Translations under genes and position numbers: made by a program
The notes under the pieces: model-generated
What the model saw: the letters and a program-made list of their open reading frames with translations, nothing else
Told to the model about the DNA's origin: nothing
The model's database searches: none
Shown: piece by piece, positions 58,531 to 64,000 of the stretch
Layout: each line of letters starts with the position of its first letter
Numbering within the stretch: position 1 is the first letter of the stretch
From: Galaxea fascicularis
Taxonomy: Eukaryota > Cnidaria > Anthozoa > Scleractinia > Euphylliidae
NCBI GenBank assembly: GCA_948470475.1
Contig: OX419339.1
Location: forward strand, 14,378,363-14,442,362
DNA: 64,000 bases
Direction: 5' to 3'

Positions 58531-58620
58531 CGGGTACTCCGGTTTCCCCTCTCCCCAAAAACCAACACCTCCAAATTCCAATTCGATCCGGATGCAGGAC
58601 CTCCCTGAAAACCACTTCGT
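58400..58620 (+). mobile_element. tRNA-derived SINE, copy D
   Basis: The head has GGCGCAGTGGTGAGAGCAC (A box) and CAGGTTCGATTCCTG (B box). The centre TGCTCCGAGAGGTTTTTCTC then CGGGTACTCCGGTTTCC is nearly identical to copy C at 39698-40018. The 3' end lacks the LINE-like tail of copy C and appears truncated. Confidence 0.82.
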
Positions 58621-59388
58621 CGTGAGTGGAGCTTCCTGGGTAAATATCATTGATTTATTTAATTAAAAATCTGATGGCTGCCCTAAAGAGTTAACCCGGA
58701 GACAATGAAAATTAATAAAACTGTTCCTGGCCCTGGAGGTTTTAAAATTTACATCAAAAGTCTCAAAGGCTCTCAAAGTGTACGTGAAATGTTCATCCAT
58801 CCGTTGAATAGAACTAACAGATAAATCTAGGGACAGGACAGAAGAGCTTTCTACCCACTCTACCGTCGCAACGGCTTGGGCCTGCACAGTGCTAAGACGA
58901 CGACACCTGGTGAGTATAGTAAGACAGACGACAAGCAGGGCCTTTTCTTAAATGTTGTTTTCTCAGTGCACGTTTACTTTAAGGCCTTCGAGTGACTTTA
59001 TCCATTCCATGAGCTACCCGTTGATCTCAAATGTGCATTTTATTTTACGTTTCATTTTATTTGAAACGTGGTCTGTCCAACCACTGCAAAGTTTTTCCTC
59101 CTCAACCAATCACGCAACAACAAAGCTAATTTGAAAACCGCGCTTTTTCGCCGTTTTTAGACGCCGACAAGACGTCGGCTCCACGACTCATCTGGACTGT
59201 CCACATGTACGTGATCACTAACGCTTCACGGAACTTGTTACGAATCCAGCAGCTTAGCTCAGTGATAAACTTCAAGATGACAATAAATCGCCGTAACACG
59301 GCATTCCCTGTCCATAAGTAAAACGCATTACCTCCACTTAGAATGACTCCGGCGCAACCATACTCAACCTTTCAAAATAACACAGCCT

Positions 59389-60819
59389 TCAGTTTTCTTT
59401 CTTTTCCTGAGAAACATCTTCCTTCGTTCTAAATATCTTGCTTTTCAACTTTCCCAGAGCAGCTTTCACCTTCCCAACTGGACCCAGATGTTTCTTCGGA
59501 TCCACCGCCTCAAATCGCCGCGAGGATAGATTGTGGAGAGAACCGAAGGCAATCGCCACAACAGTGCAGGCTAGACAGATGACATTGTAGGGCATACTGA
59601 AGTCAGGGGTGGGGAGGGTGATTAAAAGGATTTCTGTGTGGAGACGGAGAAAAATCTCCTCCTCTGGTGCGGTTTCAATGCTACAAAAAAGGAAACAAAA
59701 ACATGGATCTGAGAAAACTAGTGAATGGAGGAGTGACCAAGTACTTTTTTTGTAAGAAGTTCCATCCGAAGGGCGAAGGTTCGTATTTATTCGCACTATT
59801 CTCATTACAAGGATTGCGAGGGAGGAATTTAGTGACAAAATATCAAGGCGGGTTAAAACACAGTGTAATAAGATCAAGAGGAAACTTATGTTGTCAACTC
59901 TCACTAAATTGCTATTTGTTACCAGAGGAATCATATAAGTGTGGTCTAAACACAGAATACGATCATGACAGCACCTCTGCAGAGCCTTAATTCCATCATC
60001 ATCACTTTTTACAAGCACAAAGCTACCTTGGAAACAGAAGAGATGATTGAAGTGAAGGTCCAGTGTAATTCAGTGGATTTCGAAGTTTGGTGGAAATCAC
60101 AGCAGAACTGAAACAAAAATAAACGTTTCGCATGTAAATATGAAAGATGTGCTATCCTTGAAATAAAACAGAACACGGTTGAATCTTGATGTCCGATGCT
60201 ATCGTTCTTAATGCGAGTCAATTAGAGTGTCAAAGTCACTGTTCACATTTGCCAATCTTCGTTTAAGAAGCCGAAGAGTTTCCTATGCTACTGTCCAATG
60301 ACGAAACTGACCGTGGAAAATTAGTTCAATCAAAATAGCAGAAGCACTCGAACTAGCAATCCTAAATAGTAGAGCCTTCAAAAACTTGTCTCTTAAGTAC
60401 CTGAGGAGTTTTCGATTCTTCAGAGAAATTTCAATTGATTGTCGTAAGGCCAAATAACTCTGCGCGCTCAGAAATGTCGCAAAGAACGAATTACAAGTCC
60501 AGGCAAACACATCTAGCAGCACCAGGCAGGAGGGAATGCGTGCGCACAGGTTAAGAAAGGGGCACTGGTTTTGCCTGACAAATTGCTTTCTCTGCTGAAT
60601 TGCAGCTTCCCTCTGTTAATCCATAAACTGATAAAGTAGAAATCTAACTGAACCTGATGTAGAAGCCGTGATGAGCATCAGGAGGGAATTCTGTCCACTT
60701 CAGAAATCCCTTGTGAAATTGTATACTTAGCTCAGTCACAGAGTTTGCCGGTAATGTCAACAGCATTTCCAGGGTGTAAGGCCTCAATCGATCCTTAGCT
60801 GGGGTCACATGGATGGTGT
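59389..60819 (-). CDS. PIGT: PIGT, GPI transamidase subunit, last three exons only
   Basis: PIGT is an ER-membrane subunit of the complex that attaches GPI anchors to proteins. The three visible exons are 60819-60654, 60107-60027 and 59680-59389, with phases agreeing. They encode LTLPANSV and [15 protein letters not shown], a 27-residue linker (SSAVISTK to LLFP), then [29 protein letters not shown] (the conserved C-terminal membrane segment) and a basic cytosolic tail. The stop is TGA at 59391-59389. Upstream exons must lie beyond 64000. The LINE at 61275-64000 is in the same orientation within the intron above the 60819 exon. Confidence 0.93.
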
Positions 60820-61077
60820 CTACATAGAGAACAAAATAGAGATATGAGTTTTAGTCACCAGATCAATATTTTAATTATCACAAGTAAGAGAACGTTCATT
60901 TTTATGGATGGAAGGGGGGTGTGGGCTGCCCAAAGAAAAATCAAAGAAAAAGAGGTGGGGGGGGGGGCAGCGAAATTTTGAGATAAAAAGTGAAGAAATA
61001 GCTGGTGTAACTAATTTGGAGGGGGGGGGGGGAGGGGGTCATACCATTCAAATCATCTTACGCTAGGTACTACTTAG

Positions 61078-61275
61078 GCCATGTCCACACTTATGCGTTT
61101 TTGTTTGAATGCGTTTTCGATAGGTGTAAAAACGCATCGATTGATCTGCGTCCACACTGATACGGATGCCGTAGCGTTTTCAATACGATTCACTTTCAAC
61201 AGCGTTTTCAAAAGGATCCGTTTTCGATGAAAACGCTCAGCGTTTTCGAGCGTATCAGTGTGGACGGGAGACCAA
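61078..61275. repeat. MITE with GTCCACAC ends, abutting the LINE tail
   Basis: GGCCATGTCCACACTTATGC at the left is answered by GTGTGGACGGGAG at 61257-61269. Internal AACGC/GCGTT motifs occur in both orientations. The LINE 3' end begins within a few bases of its right side, so the LINE probably inserted next to or into it. Confidence 0.6.
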
Positions 61276-64000
61276 AACTTTATCTTTATTTTATCTTTAT
61301 TACAATTTAATGGCGTATTTACAAAAGAAAGAGAGGAAAAAAATAGCCATAAGGATAATTTGTAAAAGAGTCTCGTGACCCCATATAAAAACAAATCACC
61401 TCATATATATCATAAAAATTACATTAAACTCACTAAAAGCTCAAATAATATTTACAATTTTGTTACAAATTTCATAACACTAGCTTTAAACTTGTCAACA
61501 TTGCATGCCAAACGGACTTCAAGGGGCAAACTGTTCCATTCATCCACAATCCTATAAAAGTAACTGTTTTTGAGTACGTTTGTCCTGGCATATTTCTTTT
61601 TTAACGATTTGGTATCGAAATGCCTCAATAAATAACGGTCCTTTTGGCTATAAAAATCTAAGAATTGAGAAAAATCAACATCTAAATGGCCATTGAGAGT
61701 CTTAAACAAAAAGGTAACATCGTCAACAAAACGTCTTTGCTCAAGAGTTAATAGCTTGAGTTTACGTAGACGGACATCGTATGGTTCATTCGACTTTAAA
61801 ATGAACCTAGTTGCTCTACGCTGAATTCTCTCGAGCTTGTTTACGTTTCTCTTGGTGAACGGACTCCAGACGACTGAGCAGTATTCCAGGTTCGATCTCA
61901 CAAGGGAGCAGTACAAGGTCTTTAGAGTAGATTCATCCTTGAGATCCATAGTCGTTCTTTTAATTAAGCCTAACATTCTATTTGCCTTGGCGGTGATCAT
62001 ATCAATATGAGAGTTCCAGGATAAACCGTTGTTAGTCAATATTCCTAAATCTTTAAATTCCTTGACCTCCTCGAGAACGGTATCACTCAATTGTACCATG
62101 TTGGTAAAAGGCACTTGTTTTTTAGTAATCCTCATGATCTTACATTTTTTGGAGTTGAAATCCATCAGGTTGCGTTGGCTCCAATGGTAGAGCTTATCCA
62201 AATCGTTTTGGAAAAGCGTCTGATCGCCATCACAGTTTATTACTCTAAACATCTTGCTGTCATCAGCGTACAAAGCCATTGTGCTTTCAGAACAAACTAC
62301 ATCAGGTAAATCATTAATAAACAAAACAAAAAATAGTGGCCCAAGAATAGATCCCTGCGGTACACCAGAGGTGATATCTGTTAAAGAAGATGAATAACCA
62401 TCAATGACTACTCTTTGTCTTCGATTACTAAGGTAGTCTTGACACCAGTTCAACAGTTCCCCTGAAATACCGAAATTATTAAGCTTGTGCAGTAAGGCCA
62501 GATGGGGAACACGGTCGAAGGCCTTCGAAAAATCGAGGAAAACCACATCAACTTGATGTCCCTCATCAAGTGCTCTTGCCCACTGATGATGAGTCAAAAT
62601 TAGTTGAGTAGCAGTTGATCTTCCTTTGACGAAACCATGCTGCCAATCTGACAGGTAAGCTGAGACATGGGAATAAATTGCTGAGTACACTATACGCTCT
62701 TGACATTTTCCTGGAATGGACAAAAGAGAGATAGATCTGTAGTTATCCACAAGGTCCTTTTCATTTGCTTTATGAACTGGTGAAATGTTGGCGAGTTTCC
62801 ACTGTACAGGAACTCTTCCTAAAGAAAAGGATCTATTAAACAAAAGGGCTAGGGGTTTCGATAATTCTTCAGAGCAGACTTTAAGAATACGCGCTGGGAT
62901 GTTGTCAGCACCAGTTGCCTTGGTGACGTCAAGATTCTGTAGGATTCTTTTTACTTCGCTTGCAGTGGTCTTTAAGCTCAACAACAAATTCGGATTGACA
63001 ACATCAGTGGGAAATGTTTTCTCGGAAGTTGGGGCGGAATAAACAGTACGAAAAAATTGGTTAAACAGTTCCACCTTTGTTGCTGGATTAGTAGAATGCA
63101 TTTCGTTGTAATAAACAGTTTCTGGAATTCTTTTTCGTCTCGACTTCATTGAATGGAATGACCAGAAAAGTTTAGGATCCGTCTTCAGCTTCGTAGATAG
63201 ATTTTTTAAATACTGAATATAGCTCAAATGGATACGCTTCTTCGTAACTTTCCTCAATTCCTTGAATTTCAAATACAAGTCAGGTGGTCCACCAGCCTTC
63301 ATTCGCTTCCATAATTTTTTCTTCTTCCTAATCAATTTCATTATCTCATTACTTATCCAAGGAGGTCTTGATCGACGGCGAAGTGCAACCTGAGGTATAA
63401 ATTGATTGATAGAAGAAAACAGTATGTCCTGAAACCTAGTCAGGCAGTCCTCAAAAGGGCACTCAGAAATGACTGATTCCCAGGGTATGTGACGTAGAGT
63501 CTCCCGCAAGCCAATGAAATCCGCTTTCTTATAGCAGTACACTTTCCTCTGCACATTCTTTGGTCTATTGGATTTAGCAACAAGTGTGAAGGCGAGAGGA
63601 AAGTGATCAGAATCAAAAGCATTCGGATGAACGGATACATCCCTAACAAGGAATTCGTTATTAGTCAAGACTAAATCCAGAATGTTTCCCTCAGTGATAC
63701 CTAAACCACGAGTAGCAGACATGTTTCTCTGAATTAAGAAGAAATCACCCAGGATGTTGCAGAACTCCTCCGTATTAGGGTCAGATCTAAATGGACTTCC
63801 AGTATACCAGTCGATATTTGGGAAATTGAAGTCACCTGTGACAATAAGATTTGATAAGCCAATTCTGGAATATTTATCCAGGAATTGTCTAAACTGAAAC
63901 AAAAAACTGTCTGCGTCAGAATTAGGAGATCTATAGAAGACTGCAACAACAACACGGATCTTATGGGTCAGGCAGATTTCAAGGGCCAGCATTTCAGCTT
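61275..64000 (-). mobile_element. LINE (CR1/jockey-like), 3' part, runs off the window
   Basis: The 3' end is an A-rich tail with repeated AAAGATAAAAT at about 61275-61310, preceded by the open reading frame at 61452-64000. The element lies in a PIGT intron. The 5' part is outside the window. Confidence 0.88.
61452..64000 (-). CDS. LINE ORF2: endonuclease plus reverse transcriptase, 5' end outside window
   Basis: About 848 codons are open without a stop or frameshift and continue past the window edge. Counting from the ATG at 63992, an APE-type endonuclease remnant comes first (GDFNFPNIDW at about 53, SDH at 128-130). The reverse transcriptase core follows, with FLDFSKAFDRVPH, GVPQGSILGPLFFVLFINDL and the catalytic YADD. 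The C-terminus has the LERIQRRATRFI and VDEWNSLPLEV signatures shared by CR1/jockey-type LINEs. The unbroken frame suggests a young insertion. Clade assignment beyond CR1/jockey-like is uncertain. Confidence 0.92.
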   Translation of the reverse strand, partial: AEMLALEICLTHKIRVVVAVFYRSPNSDADSFLFQFRQFLDKYSRIGLSNLIVTGDFNFPNIDWYTGSPFRSDPNTEEFCNILGDFFLIQRNMSATRGLGITEGNILDLVLTNNEFLVRDVSVHPNAFDSDHFPLAFTLVAKSNRPKNVQRKVYCYKKADFIGLRETLRHIPWESVISECPFEDCLTRFQDILFSSINQFIPQVALRRRSRPPWISNEIMKLIRKKKKLWKRMKAGGPPDLYLKFKELRKVTKKRIHLSYIQYLKNLSTKLKTDPKLFWSFHSMKSRRKRIPETVYYNEMHSTNPATKVELFNQFFRTVYSAPTSEKTFPTDVVNPNLLLSLKTTASEVKRILQNLDVTKATGADNIPARILKVCSEELSKPLALLFNRSFSLGRVPVQWKLANISPVHKANEKDLVDNYRSISLLSIPGKCQERIVYSAIYSHVSAYLSDWQHGFVKGRSTATQLILTHHQWARALDEGHQVDVVFLDFSKAFDRVPHLALLHKLNNFGISGELLNWCQDYLSNRRQRVVIDGYSSSLTDITSGVPQGSILGPLFFVLFINDLPDVVCSESTMALYADDSKMFRVINCDGDQTLFQNDLDKLYHWSQRNLMDFNSKKCKIMRITKKQVPFTNMVQLSDTVLEEVKEFKDLGILTNNGLSWNSHIDMITAKANRMLGLIKRTTMDLKDESTLKTLYCSLVRSNLEYCSVVWSPFTKRNVNKLERIQRRATRFILKSNEPYDVRLRKLKLLTLEQRRFVDDVTFLFKTLNGHLDVDFSQFLDFYSQKDRYLLRHFDTKSLKKKYARTNVLKNSYFYRIVDEWNSLPLEVRLACNVDKFKASVMKFVTKL

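Larger units (their letters stand above)
56946..59388. other. Intergenic DNA with dispersed repeats
   Basis: Contains the repeats listed at 57699-57902, 57955-58130 and 58400-58620. Open frames outside them are short and unrecognised. No exon with family similarity was found. Confidence 0.5.

Noticed and set aside
60283..60522. Minus-strand frame inside a PIGT intron
   Set aside because: Not PIGT sequence; the real linker exon is 60107-60027, which keeps phase on both sides.

Overview
The window is intron-rich, A+T-rich animal nuclear DNA packed with small transposons, SINEs and LINE remnants. The gene content (ataxin-3, MARCHF6 and PIGT orthologues) and the many palindromic elements fit an anthozoan cnidarian such as a stony coral. 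The organism is an inference; the gene calls are not. I built the spliced models by hand from splice sites and checked that codon phase is kept across every exon junction.

Layout. 1-6.5 kb holds a 478-bp palindromic element and a 4.1-kb foldback element whose arms are arrays of a 57-bp repeat and which is flanked by a 9-bp target duplication. A tRNA-derived SINE follows. 6.65-25.05 kb (minus) is a complete 11-exon ataxin-3 deubiquitinase gene (286 aa). Its last intron contains a 10.0-kb CACTA/EnSpm-like DNA transposon (7117-17119) that looks intact. The transposon carries a 10-exon transposase (915 aa) on the plus strand and a divergent BEN-domain gene on the minus strand. 25.14-51.39 kb (plus) is a complete 30-exon MARCHF6/TEB4 (Doa10) ER ubiquitin-ligase gene (901 aa). 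Its introns hold at least ten small DNA transposons, two SINE/LINE tails and a LINE fragment interrupted by a PIF/Harbinger element. 51.9-53.3 kb carries a two-exon gene of unknown function between near-identical direct repeats. 56.3-56.9 kb (minus) is a single-exon ankyrin-repeat gene. 59.4-60.8 kb (minus) has the last three exons of PIGT (GPI transamidase). A LINE with a long open reading frame fills 61.3-64.0 kb and runs off the edge.

How the genes fit together. Ataxin-3 and MARCHF6 start head-to-head with 87 bp between their start codons. One is a p97-associated deubiquitinase and the other a membrane ubiquitin ligase, and both act in ER-associated degradation. A shared promoter for opposing ERAD activities is the most interesting host-gene observation. 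The most interesting mobile element is the transposase plus BEN-protein pair inside ataxin-3.
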